Made by a program: the position numbers and the translations under genes
The notes under the pieces: generated by a model
What the model was told of the DNA's origin: nothing
Seen by the model: only the letters and a program-made list of their open reading frames with translations
The model's database searches: none
From: Chlorobiota bacterium
Lineage (GTDB): Bacteria; Bacteroidota; Chlorobiia; Chlorobiales; Chlorobiaceae
NCBI GenBank assembly: GCA_016866305.1
Contig: VGMX01000015.1
Location: 1 to 61,186, forward strand
Direction: 5' to 3'
Length of the DNA stretch: 61,186 nucleotides
In this document: piece after piece, positions 1 to 8,675 of the stretch
How positions within the stretch are numbered: the stretch's first letter is position 1
Layout: each line of letters starts with the position of its first letter

Positions 1-378
1 GGAATGACCGGTGAGCGTCTGGAGGCAGATGCCGGAGTGTGCATCCCACAGCTTCAGTGTCTTATCCGCAGAACCCGAAACGATGCGCGCCCCGTCCGGG
101 CTGAATGACGCAGCTCTGACCCCGGCGGAATGACCGGTGAGCGTCTGGAGGCAGATGCCGGAGTGTGCATCCCACAGTTTCAGTGTCTTATCCGCAGAAC
201 CCGAAACGATGCGCGTCCCGTCCGGGCTGAATGACGCAGCGCTGACCCCGGCGGAATGACCGGTGAGCGTCTGGAGGCAGATGCCGGAGTGTGCATCCCG
301 CAGCTTCAGTGTCTTATCCGCAGAACCCGAAACGATGCGCGTCCCGTCCGGGCTGAATGACGCAGCGCTGACCCAGGC
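1..378 (-). repeat. Three near-identical 126-bp tandem repeats encoding WD40 blades
   Basis: Units at 1-126, 127-252 and 253-378 have an exact period of 126 bp (42 aa) and differ at only about three positions each; a fourth begins at the left edge. Each blade contains SFSPDGTRIVSGSADKTLKL and ends in LTGHS. Such identity at DNA level means recent duplication or gene conversion, as seen in high-identity WD40 arrays of fungal HET NLRs. The full array length cannot be seen. Confidence 0.95.
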
Positions 379-3300
379 GGAATGACCGTCATAGATCGAG
401 AATAGAGTTTTTATGGGAGTGGGCAAGCTGGTCAAGCCTTCGCAACGAGCAACAACAGCAAGGCTTTCATCAGGAAAATCAACCATCTCAGTTGCCATGC
501 ACTTGACAAACGTAGCAAGTCGGAGTTCTGCTGACAACCATCTGCTTTTCCGAAGATCGCAATTGCGCCAGATTCCCGCTACGGCATCGGCTTCCGTGTA
601 ATCTGCCCCGGCTGCGTTGCAGTCAAGAAACTCGGCATTGACGAGGTTAGCGTTCCTGAAGGAGGCTTTGCTGAGCACGGTGTTCCTGAAGTTCGTACCT
701 CTCAGATTTGCAGTATCGAAGAACGCTCCAGAAAGGTTCAGGTTCCCGATCACCCAACCGGCAAGATCGGCCTGTTCAAGATGTACGGTTCGCAGTGCAG
801 GAATAGGCATTCCATGCTCATGCAACTTCAGGCAAAGGGCGAAGGCCAGTTCGGAGACGCCCTTGTTACAAGCGGTTTCAAGAATCATTGTAATCGATGC
901 AGCGACTCCGGATGATTTTCGTTCATCGATCGCAACCATATCGGCCACGAAGTCGAGCGTCTCCCTCGAAGGCATGTTCATGGCAAGCTGCTTCGGCTCG
1001 AACTGCCTTGCCGAAAGCACATCGACAATGAACCCCGCAAGAAAGAACTCCTGCAGAGATGTGTGGGCGAACGAGAAGCTGCCTTCGGTTTCCCGGATGA
1101 TGAAGGTGGCCGTGCGAAGGTCTTTCTTGAGCGTTTCGCGATTCATGCCGGCATAGGCATCCCTGATGACCGGGTTCAGGTAAAGCCACTCGTCGAGCCA
1201 TTCATCAAGCTCATCCGTTGTCATCCCGTCGCCAGCCCTTTTGTGGATTTCGGCGGCAAGAGATTTCATGAGGCGTTTCTTGTGCGGAACGCTGAATTCA
1301 TGTTTGCCCTCATCCCTCGCAAGCCAGTTATCCACGGTTGCGTCATAAAGGGTCGCCGTGTTGACAGGCCGGCCTTCGGCAATGAGCCGTTCGATGTCCG
1401 GAATGAATTCGGTAATCAGGGAAAGGGTGTATGGCCTCGATGCCAGATCTTTCAGGTTATGCACCTCGTCGAAGAGGTTGGCGATCCGGTCGATCTTCTC
1501 CTTGTCGCATCCGAGCCGTTTTTCCAGGTACTCCCTGATCTGTTCACTGTCGAAGGGTAACAGTGTACACGATCGGTACTCCTCCTTGCTGCGCCCTTCG
1601 CGATCCCTGCCAAGAAAGAGGGTGTTCTGCTCGATGGTGTCCCTGAAGTAGTGGGTACGACAACTGATGAGGAGTTTTCCCTGAGGCGGCTTGTTCTCCT
1701 TTTTATCCCGCTGTTCCCGGATGCTCCAGAGCTCAGCAATGAACTGGTTGGTTTCTTCTGGAGTGAAATGCACGGTCTTTTCATCGAGACCGTCGAAGAT
1801 GATCATCGCCCGATTCGAGCGCACAAGACGGATGATATCCTCGGGCGTTACGATGCTCTTGTCGAGCGGGTCTTTGGCAAAACTGATGGCGTCCTGAAGA
1901 ATGTCAACAAGCTTTGGGACTCTCTTCTCTGTTCCGATGCGGGTTGACACCCTTCTCAGGTCGATATAGATACAGAGGGGTACCGTTTCAGGCGATTCGT
2001 CGTGCATTGCGTTGATCTCGCGGGTAAGCATCCGGCAGGTGAAGGTTTTTCCCGTGCCGAAATCGCCGAGCAATGCGAAAAAGGGTACGTCGGTTTCAAG
2101 CGCCCAGTTCATGATATAGGGCCGAGCCTTGACGGTATCCGCTGCCGATACGCTTTCTGCCTTGTGGGTGATGGTTCCTTTACTGGCGCAGTTCTCGATA
2201 TACCTTGCACATTCGTACCCAGGGCTTTTCAGGTGCCTGTCAGTGAATTTTCGTATCGGTTCGTCATCGCAGCTCAGAAGAGTATACCGTTCCCGTTCGC
2301 GGTTCTCCAGATATGCTTTTACCCTATCCTCGATCTGTTTGGCGAATTCATGAACGAATCGTGTCTGGTTAGACCCCTTTACCTCTTCGAACGACCTGTT
2401 CTGCTGATAGTGATAGATCTGCAGTTTTTCGATGCCACGCAGGTTCTGCCTGCTTATATCGATGCTTTTGAGTACCACCGGAAAGCAACGGTCAATGATG
2501 TGTGGCACCTCATGATCCTGGATGTAGGCACTTGCCAGAAAGCTGCTGGATACGAGCAATAAGCCGAAATCGCAGCTCCTGATCCGTTCCTGCAGTTCGT
2601 CATGCCATTGCGTGCCGCAAAGGAGATCGGTGTCGGCAGAAAAGGAAAACTGGTAATCTTTCGAGGTTTTAAGACGGTCCCTTACCAGATTGAAAAAACG
2701 CTCTTTCAAAACCTGGTCATCGTGGGCATAGGAAAGAAAGATGGTTATTCGAGGACGGCCATCGCCTCCTTCCGGCTCGGGCAGTGCAGCTTTGATCTCT
2801 ACGCTCTCATCCGACCTGTAGCCGGACATTTCTGAGTAACCTCTCTCCAGACTTTTTTCGACATTGTATCCAAGAAGCGTCTGGCCGAACGATAGCTGTT
2901 CCGTGTTCTCTGCTGGTGAGGTTTTTTCGGGCAACAGCTCCAGACCCTGCTCGAGAAGCCATAGGGCGAACATCGGATCAGTCAGACGGGTCACTCCCCC
3001 ATCCTCCTGGATATGATCGAGCGTCCTGAGCTTTCTGATCCCTGCCTGAATGGCGCTGAGCGAACCAAGGTGGTGTTTCCGCTGGTAGTCCACCGCATAA
3101 GGACTGTCAGCAGGTTCCTTCGCAAGCGCCCTGAGCAGCTTTTTCTGCCCTGCCGGAAGAGATCTTTCAATACTTGCGAAGTATCGTTCCTCCTGTTCGA
3201 GCATGCTCCGGATGCCTTCCTGGAACTCCTGTTCCCCAATCTCCTCTTTCCGGGCGCGGGTAAATATCTCTCCGGATACCCGCTGGACATAAAACGGATA

Positions 3301-4068
3301 GGCCTGGGTAATGCCGATGATCCGGGCAGCGATTTCCCGGAAGCACTCCTTGCCTCCTGCCTTGAATCGTTCGATGACAAAACGCACCGCATCTTCTTCA
3401 GGAAGTGGCGGTAACTGCATTTTGACAGCGCTTCGGTAGAACGGACGACTCTCCTCTTCAAACATGTCGAGAAGCATTCGCCGACGGCTTCCAAGAAAAA
3501 ACCACGAACAGTTTGTCTGATGCTGGATGTGTTTGCGCAGAAGGGCTTCGATCTGCTCGCCGTTCCTCAGTTCGACAATCTCCTGGAATTCGTCGAGCAC
3601 GATGTTGGTCTGCTGGGGATTGCCGGCAAGAAAGCGGTCGAGGCCTTCGAGCGTCTCTTCAAGGAAGGCGATACCTGTTTTCTGGCTCACCGGCTGAACC
3701 GAGATCGAAACGCTGCCGTCAGGCTGCCGGGTGAAGTTGGGACGCCAGTTATTGATGATGCTCAGTGCTTTTTTCAGCAGAGGGCCCTTCTGTTCGACAA
3801 ACCTGAAAATATCTCGGGCTATGAGGGAGGCCACATCCTCGGCGCTTGTCGATCCTGAAATATCGATAGCGAGGGTAATGAAATTCTCGCGCGAAAGCAC
3901 ATCCTGCACCCTTTTGATAAGCGATGTTTTGCCATACCTCCTCGGCGAATAGAGCACGACGTTCGTATTCGATCGCGCATGGGCGCAGAGTGCGCCAAGT
4001 TCCTCATCGCGGCCGCAAAATGGTGCATCGAGAGAGAGAACCGTATAGCAGAAAGGGTTTACCGTCAT
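1..4068 (-). CDS. Giant NLR-like protein: ATPase-TIR-NACHT-pentapeptide-WD40 (C-terminus beyond window)
   Basis: The minus-strand frame is open from ATG at 4068 to base 1 (1356 codons, no stop, C-terminus missing). Residues 1-390 form a complete archaeal-type PF01637-like ATPase: Walker A SPRRYGKTS around G46-K47-T48, Walker B VLDEF at 157-161. Residues 437-560 are a TIR domain beginning ITIFLSYAHDDQ, with FLASAYIQDHE ending at E520, the likely NADase glutamate. Residues about 655-900 are a NACHT domain: GDFGTGKT at 668-675 and FDGLDE at 758-763. Residues 1085-1155 carry pentapeptide-like A(D/N)L repeats. WD40 repeats of 42 residues start at G1228. By family knowledge this is a STAND/NLR sensor whose WD repeats sense a ligand, whose NACHT domain oligomerises, and whose TIR domain acts as effector. 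An anti-phage abortive-infection role is inferred. The complete extra N-terminal ATPase is unusual. The frame was checked line by line across the ATPase-TIR-NACHT junctions. Confidence 0.9.
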   Translation of the reverse strand, partial: MTVNPFCYTVLSLDAPFCGRDEELGALCAHARSNTNVVLYSPRRYGKTSLIKRVQDVLSRENFITLAIDISGSTSAEDVASLIARDIFRFVEQKGPLLKKALSIINNWRPNFTRQPDGSVSISVQPVSQKTGIAFLEETLEGLDRFLAGNPQQTNIVLDEFQEIVELRNGEQIEALLRKHIQHQTNCSWFFLGSRRRMLLDMFEEESRPFYRSAVKMQLPPLPEEDAVRFVIERFKAGGKECFREIAARIIGITQAYPFYVQRVSGEIFTRARKEEIGEQEFQEGIRSMLEQEERYFASIERSLPAGQKKLLRALAKEPADSPYAVDYQRKHHLGSLSAIQAGIRKLRTLDHIQEDGGVTRLTDPMFALWLLEQGLELLPEKTSPAENTEQLSFGQTLLGYNVEKSLERGYSEMSGYRSDESVEIKAALPEPEGGDGRPRITIFLSYAHDDQVLKERFFNLVRDRLKTSKDYQFSFSADTDLLCGTQWHDELQERIRSCDFGLLLVSSSFLASAYIQDHEVPHIIDRCFPVVLKSIDISRQNLRGIEKLQIYHYQQNRSFEEVKGSNQTRFVHEFAKQIEDRVKAYLENRERERYTLLSCDDEPIRKFTDRHLKSPGYECARYIENCASKGTITHKAESVSAADTVKARPYIMNWALETDVPFFALLGDFGTGKTFTCRMLTREINAMHDESPETVPLCIYIDLRRVSTRIGTEKRVPKLVDILQDAISFAKDPLDKSIVTPEDIIRLVRSNRAMIIFDGLDEKTVHFTPEETNQFIAELWSIREQRDKKENKPPQGKLLISCRTHYFRDTIEQNTLFLGRDREGRSKEEYRSCTLLPFDSEQIREYLEKRLGCDKEKIDRIANLFDEVHNLKDLASRPYTLSLITEFIPDIERLIAEGRPVNTATLYDATVDNWLARDEGKHEFSVPHKKRLMKSLAAEIHKRAGDGMTTDELDEWLDEWLYLNPVIRDAYAGMNRETLKKDLRTATFIIRETEGSFSFAHTSLQEFFLAGFIVDVLSARQFEPKQLAMNMPSRETLDFVADMVAIDERKSSGVAASITMILETACNKGVSELAFALCLKLHEHGMPIPALRTVHLEQADLAGWVIGNLNLSGAFFDTANLRGTNFRNTVLSKASFRNANLVNAEFLDCNAAGADYTEADAVAGIWRNCDLRKSRWLSAELRLATFVKCMATEMVDFPDESLAVVARCEGLTSLPTPIKTLFSIYDGHSAWVSAASFSPDGTRIVSGSADKTLKLRDAHSGICLQTLTGHSAGVSAASFSPDGTRIVSGSADKTLKLWDAHSGICLQTLTGHSAGVRAASFSPDGARIVSGSADKTLKLWDAHSGICLQTLTGHS

Positions 4069-4077
4069 TGCAACGTA

Positions 4078-4101
4078 ATTATATTTTCATAGTTACTATG
4101 A
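4078..4101 (-). promoter_or_regulatory. Putative promoter and palindromic operator of the NLR gene
   Basis: On the minus strand a perfect TATAAT (4083-4078) ends 9 nt before the ATG at 4068, which would leave a leaderless or very short leader. No Shine-Dalgarno sequence is visible. Immediately upstream is a perfect inverted repeat TCATAGT-T-ACTATGA (4087-4101), placed where a repressor could block polymerase. Assignment is by pattern only. Confidence 0.4.
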
Positions 4102-4414
4102 TATAATAATCATGAAGCTCATCTATTCAAAGAAAAATTTGCTCTTCGATAGAAATCTTCCGATCCGCTGACGAAAAGGAGTAAATAGCACCTAAAATTG
4201 TTCTGGCATTTGGAATCACTCGTCTGTTATCGCCACTATTATTTGCCATGGTCTTACCGTCTTACCAATAAAGGCTAAAGCTCAACTGCTTTTTTTTATG
4301 GGAACTCTGCGCTGCGTAGTAGGCCGAAACTTGGAGTTTCGCCATTCTACCGCCAGAGAAACAGCATAGGCTTTGCTGCGTTCGATGTTTCGGCTTCTTA
4401 TACGGCATGACCGT
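4102..4414. other. Non-coding stretch with an imperfect hairpin (4314-4353)
   Basis: No convincing gene. It is AT-rich near 4102-4260. At 4314-4353 lies an imperfect hairpin whose inner stem is CGAAAC (4325-4330) / GTTTCG (4336-4341) with loop TTGGA, extended outward by GCG-TAG-GGC pairing. It could be a mobile-cassette or REP-like structure, or a scar of the decayed gene next to it. It lacks clear attC core sites. Confidence 0.3.
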
Positions 4415-4790
4415 CTAAGGCAGGGCAAAGAAACCGCACTTCTTTCGAATCTCTGCGAGTGCAGCAAGAACCGCGAAGAGATTGATGGTCTCGTTTCGAA
4501 AGGACAAAGTTCCACTGATTGGGTTGTAGCTACGGTGGAAGAATTGTCATCGATGCCGAGAAGCTCTCGCAGTTGCTTTCCGCGAGCCATGTACTGCTTC
4601 CTAGTAGGCCAGAGAATTTTCGATACGTTAGCTACAGCGATTAAAATCGATTGAATCGAACCCAGATTTCGATTGAATCTGAGGACTTGGCAAGTTGATC
4701 AGCGGCCTTCTCTGCGAACTTCGCTTGGGTAACGATTTCGCTGATAAGAACCTGCTCAGCGAGTGCCTTTAGCTTTTTATTCCCAGTCAT
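4415..4790 (-). pseudogene. Decayed small alpha-helical protein gene (frameshifted twice)
   Basis: Starting at ATG 4790 the frame reads MTGNKKLKALAEQVL through KSSDSIE and then stops. The sense continues in a second frame (ILIAVANVSKILWPTRKQ, then ARGKQLRELLGIDDNS) and finally in a third frame (YNPISGTLSFRNETINLF, ending KKCGFFALP and a stop at 4415). Joined, the three pieces make one plausible protein of about 125 residues. The NVSKILWP...RGKQLRELL block resembles small helical hypothetical proteins that I cannot name. Two frameshifts make it a pseudogene. It lies just behind the NLR gene in an accessory region. Confidence 0.6.
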
Positions 4791-4847
4791 CGGCGTTCAT
4801 CTTAGTCAGTACTGTTCCCGTTTAGTATCTGAGTTGCAACCATCGAG

Positions 4848-5123
4848 TCACACGGAAGGTGGCATATAAGGAGGCGATCTCAATGCATTGAACAGCTCCA
4901 ATGCGCATTCCTCTGAATAGGGGGATGAAAGGCTCGCTGGCAACCTCCATGAATACCCTGGACCATCGTCCGAACTGGGCACAAAAGAATTATGCACTTC
5001 GTCAGCTAGATAGCGGAAAATGCCCCATCGTATATTATTTAGAGTACTACTCTGGTAGTTCAGAATATCATTGTGAAAACGTGCATGAAAATCCGACAAC
5101 GCCAATAATGCCTCATCCGTTAT
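4848..5123 (-). pseudogene. Orphan reading frame, probably a gene remnant
   Basis: A minus-strand frame runs from a stop near 5123 to TGA at 4848 without an ATG near its beginning; only a TTG at about 5105 could start it. It encodes about 85-90 residues including SDFHARFHNDILNYQSSTL and RWGIFRYLADEVHNSF. No family is recognised. With the neighbouring fragment at 5135-5325, also start-less, it suggests erosion of an older accessory gene. A functional small gene with a TTG start is possible. Confidence 0.3.
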
Positions 5124-5134
5124 TATTCAGAAAG

Positions 5135-5325
5135 TCATTTGGCAAGCTCACGGAGAGCATTCCGGTATTCAGACATGCCTCGACGGGCCGCCTCCATTTG
5201 CTCTGCAAATTCCGGATCGTAAGGGGTACCGTAGAGAGCATAAAAACACCTCCATTCATCTTTTCGGTCGCCTCTTATTCCTCTTGGGCAGTATGGGCCG
5301 TAACCGGTACCAGAAAAAGAAAAAC
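5135..5325 (-). pseudogene. Start-less fragment ending EAARRGMSEYRNALRELAK
   Basis: Minus frame just downstream of the M50 protease stop (5330). It has no start codon. It reads YGPYCPRGIRGDRKDEWRCF, then ALYGTPYDPEFAEQ, and ends RNALRELAK with TGA at 5135-5137. The composition is protein-like but I recognise no family. It is treated as a remnant of a small gene. Confidence 0.3.
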
Positions 5326-5329
5326 GTGT

Positions 5330-6101
5330 TCAGCTCACAAGCCGCAAGATGTCATGCCAGGTGATGACAATCGACAACCCGATAAAAAGCATGATGCCGG
5401 TAAAGTTGATAACCTGATACGCTCTCGCTCCGAGAGGACGGTTACGCAGGGCCTCGATCAGCACCATCACGAGCTGACCGCCGTCGAGTCCTGGAAACGG
5501 CAACAGGTTCATGATTCCGAGGCTGAGACTGAGAATACCTGTAAAAAAAAGCAGATCCGGCACTCCCCCGCTCGCCGCCTGGCCGGCCATCACGGCTATC
5601 CCGAGAGGACCTGAAAGGCTTTCCATGCCGCCCTGACCGGTGAAAAGTTGACCGAGCATGGAGAAGGTCCCGGCAACAACCATCCAGACAGCATTTGCGC
5701 TCGACTGCATCGCCTGCAGCAACGACCCGCCTTCTTTTACCATAAAAGCCGGAATAAGCATCAGAAAGGCGAAAACCACATTGAAACAAAGGGCCTCCGG
5801 CCATAATCGAAGCGCGTGAAAGACGCGAAGCACCGAACAGCTTGTGCGCATCTTCGTCCCCGTCAGCCGAAAAACTCACGAAACCGCCAAGCGGCAACAG
5901 GCGCAACGTGAACTCGGTTTCCTGATGGCGATACAAGGTCGCAATACAAGGACTGAACGGAAATCCTACGGAAAACTCATACACGGGAACCCCGGCCCTG
6001 CGCGCTGCGAGAAAATGACCGAACTCGTGGACAAGCACCACAAGCGACATGATGATGATAAACGCAAGTACAGAAACAAGCATGCTCTTAGCTTTCTCCA
6101 T
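5330..6101 (-). pseudogene. M50 site-2 protease (compact RseP-like), one-base frameshift
   Basis: This is an integral-membrane zinc metalloprotease of the RseP/SpoIVFB type. The first frame, from ATG 6101 (MEKAKSMLVSVLAF), contains the zinc motif VLVHEFGHFLAARRAGVPV. The second frame carries MNLLPFPGLDGGQLVMVLIE, the conserved third zinc-ligand region. They join at IMAGGPLF/NVVFAFLMLIPAF if one A is removed from the AAA run at 5784-5786. Length would be about 256 residues, without the PDZ domains of classical RseP (about 450). The intact conservation on both sides of one extra base suggests either very recent inactivation or a sequencing error. Confidence 0.8.
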
Positions 6102-6311
6102 TACTTCAAAAACAAATTTTGTATACAGTACAAACATAATACACTTCACCGTATTACCAGACACCCGGAACGAAAGTTTTTCGAATAACCTGACGGTCAG
6201 ACAACTTTTCCGATTTTCCTGACAGAACAGCGAGACTCCCCTGCCGGAATTCTCACGCAGGATGTGCAAACAGTGACGGGCAAGGAGGGTTCCGCGGGAT
6301 TGAGCGATCCG

Positions 6312-6792
6312 TCAAATAGCAATAACGCCTTTGCAGTCGGGGTAGGCGCTGCAGCCCCAGAACTGCTTGCCGGCGTTTTTTTCCGGATTGCGCCGTGCGC
6401 AGGACGGTCGGTTTTCCGCATTGCGGACAGGGCGAATCCGCCTTGAATTTCCGGGGAACCTGCCGGACGGCAAGCGCTTCGGGGCTGTCGGGCTTCCACT
6501 GCCTGTGGCGGCGGTAACGCAGATAGTCTTCGTAGTCGACCAGCAGTTCTTCGAGGCTGGAGCGCGCGACGTTAAGCAGCCGAAGCTCCGTTTGCGATGA
6601 GGTTGCCGAAGCCCTGCTGCCTTCGGCGATGTTCTGCCTGCCTGATCTGGCAGCCTGTACCATCTGATCGGTCAGACGCGAGCGGGAATCAAGAAATTTC
6701 TCGCAGAACCAGACTGTAGCATCATAAATGATCGTTGCTGTCTGAAAACTGCAGGTCTCGCGATACCCGCCGCTGGGTCTCATTTTCGACAT
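6312..6792 (-). pseudogene. Four-helix-bundle protein with C-terminal zinc ribbon, one-base frameshift
   Basis: ATG 6792 starts MSKMRPSGGYRETCSFQ, followed by the helical pattern of the 23S rRNA intervening-sequence/four-helix family: VQAARSGRQNIAEGSRA at about 45-60 and SSLEELLVDYEDYLRYR. A topoisomerase-type zinc ribbon follows: CPQCGKPTVLRTAQSGK in the first frame, then NAGKQFWGCSAYPDCKGVIAI and a stop at 6312 in the next. They join if the seven-A run (T-run on the plus strand, about 6375-6382) has six A. This architecture matches the 'four helix bundle suffix domain' family, of unknown function. Joined length is about 160 residues. Confidence 0.75.
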
Positions 6793-6907
6793 ATCCCGGT
6801 CACTCTTTTTATGTGCCTGATACAAATATACTACGCTGTTACAAATAACAGGACACCTGTGATACAGGTTTTTGAGGATAACCTGAGGGTGCTGTTTCAG
6901 GCTCCGG

Positions 6908-8587
6908 TCATGATTTCGCTGCATCAGGAAATCCGCCGGCATGGGCTATGCAGGCAAGCGTGGCCATATCCGCCCTGCAGGTTACCAGATCGTCCCGGCT
7001 GAAATCGCCGAGCTTCCGGTAGCCGCACGCACGGGCCATGACCTGCATCAGGGCCGTGGTGTTCAGCAGGTAATTGCGGAGCCTTTCGGCAGCAGTCCCT
7101 ATAACCACCCGCTCCCTGAGAACGGGATCCTGCGTGGCGATGCCCACCGGGCAGTGGTTGTTGCCGCACGCTCGCATGGAGAGGCAGCCGATTGCCTGAA
7201 TCGCGGCATTGCCGATAGCCACGGCGTCCGCACCGAGCGCGAGGGCCTTGAGGTAGTCGGTTTCCGTGCGCAGGCCGCCGGTGATGACGAGCGAAACGCC
7301 CGTAGCTCCGCACCGGTCGAGATGCGCGCGGGCTCGGGCAAGGGCTGGAATGGTGGGTACGCCGGTGTGGTATTTCACGAGATCGGGCGATGCGCCCGTG
7401 CCGCCCCCCCGTCCGTCGAGAATGATGTAGTCCACGCCGGCGTCGAGCGCGAAGTCGATATCGCGTTCGATATGCTGTGCGGACATTTTGAACCCGATCG
7501 GAATGCCGCCGGTCGCTTCGCGTATCCCTTCGGAGAAATCCCTGAAATCATCCGGGGTGGAGAGATCGGGAAAACGGGATGGCGAAACCGCTTCCTCGAA
7601 AGGGCGAAGTCCCCGCGTTTCGGCGATCTCCGGGCTCACCTTCGCACCGGGCAGAATGCCGCCGATTCCGGTTTTTGCGGCCTGGCCGGCCTTGAAATGG
7701 AATGCCTGGCAGCGTTTGACCTTATCGATGTTCCAGCCGAATTTTGCGGGCGCAAGCTCATAGAAATAACGGGAGTTTTCTCGCTGCTCATCCTCCAGCA
7801 TGCCGCCTTCGCCCGAAGCGATACCGGTTCCGGCCATCTCGGCGCCTTTTGCCAGCGCGATTTTCGCTTCGCGCGACAAGGCCCCGAAACTCATGTCGGT
7901 GACGAATATCGGCATGGAGAGCCTGAGGGGGATGCGCGCGTTCGGCCCGATAACGACCGAGGTGTCTACCGGCTCATCCTCGAAAAGAGGCGGTCTTGAG
8001 AGTTGTGCCGTGAGCATCTGGATATCGTTCCACCGCGGAAGATCGACGAGCGGCACTCCCATCGCCGAAACATTGCCATGAGCCTGAAACGCATGCGGCG
8101 GTGTGGCGGCAAGCTTGCGGATGTACCTGTTGAAGGGCTCTTCAGGAGTCTCTTTCGTGTCGGCGTAGGCGTGGCGGTTCAGGGGCTGCGGGTTCCGGTC
8201 GGCCCAGCTCGCGACTTCGTTTTCGTCCACATAGACGACGTTGTCCGTCTTGTCGATCCATGCCGCGAAGCGTTCGAGGCGTTCGTCGTTGTTGTATTCG
8301 CTTATGCCGGTATCGAACCGGTAATCCCAGCCGTGTACGCCGCAGACAAGGTTCCTTGCGTCGATATGGCCGTTTGCCATAAGGGCTCCGCGATGATGAC
8401 ACCGTCCGTAGAGCACCGAAACGCTCTCTCCGTAACGGACGACGACGAGATCGACGTTCAGCACCTGGGCGTAAACCGGCTTTTTCTCTTCGAGTGCGCT
8501 CCAGGTCGCGACTTTAACTTTTTTTGCCGGTAAGCTGTTTCCCATGAAAACCAGTAGTTTGGAACCTTTTTTCCGCCGCTTTTCCAT
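6908..8587 (-). CDS. Rieske - FMN-binding glutamate synthase-domain protein
   Basis: 559 residues. The N-terminal part (about 20-120) is a Rieske [2Fe-2S] ferredoxin domain with C63-H-H65 and C82-G-V-H85 as ligands. Residues about 200-540 are the FMN-binding TIM barrel of glutamate synthase large subunits: MSFGALSREAKIALAKGA, ASGEGGMLEDEQ, GRGGGTGASP, and the CGNNHCPVGIATQD cysteine motif that in GltB binds an Fe-S cluster. It lacks the glutaminase domain, so it is not a complete GltB. By family it is a flavin/Fe-S oxidoreductase with unknown substrate; the fused Rieske domain suggests a one-electron donor. The start could instead be ATG 8545 (MGNSLPAKK). Cytosolic. Confidence 0.85.
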   Translation of the reverse strand: MEKRRKKGSKLLVFMGNSLPAKKVKVATWSALEEKKPVYAQVLNVDLVVVRYGESVSVLYGRCHHRGALMANGHIDARNLVCGVHGWDYRFDTGISEYNNDERLERFAAWIDKTDNVVYVDENEVASWADRNPQPLNRHAYADTKETPEEPFNRYIRKLAATPPHAFQAHGNVSAMGVPLVDLPRWNDIQMLTAQLSRPPLFEDEPVDTSVVIGPNARIPLRLSMPIFVTDMSFGALSREAKIALAKGAEMAGTGIASGEGGMLEDEQRENSRYFYELAPAKFGWNIDKVKRCQAFHFKAGQAAKTGIGGILPGAKVSPEIAETRGLRPFEEAVSPSRFPDLSTPDDFRDFSEGIREATGGIPIGFKMSAQHIERDIDFALDAGVDYIILDGRGGGTGASPDLVKYHTGVPTIPALARARAHLDRCGATGVSLVITGGLRTETDYLKALALGADAVAIGNAAIQAIGCLSMRACGNNHCPVGIATQDPVLRERVVIGTAAERLRNYLLNTTALMQVMARACGYRKLGDFSRDDLVTCRADMATLACIAHAGGFPDAAKS

Positions 8588-8675
8588 TCAGATACGGCAA
8601 CCCAAACCGTTTTCTGTCCGATTATTAATAAGGAGATTCGGCATCGAAACAGGAGGGATGCCCTAAGCTGTCTGC

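Noticed and set aside
1-386. Tandem repeats as a CRISPR array or minisatellite
   Set aside because: Period is exactly 126 bp, lies in frame, and codes for WD40 blades; no spacers.
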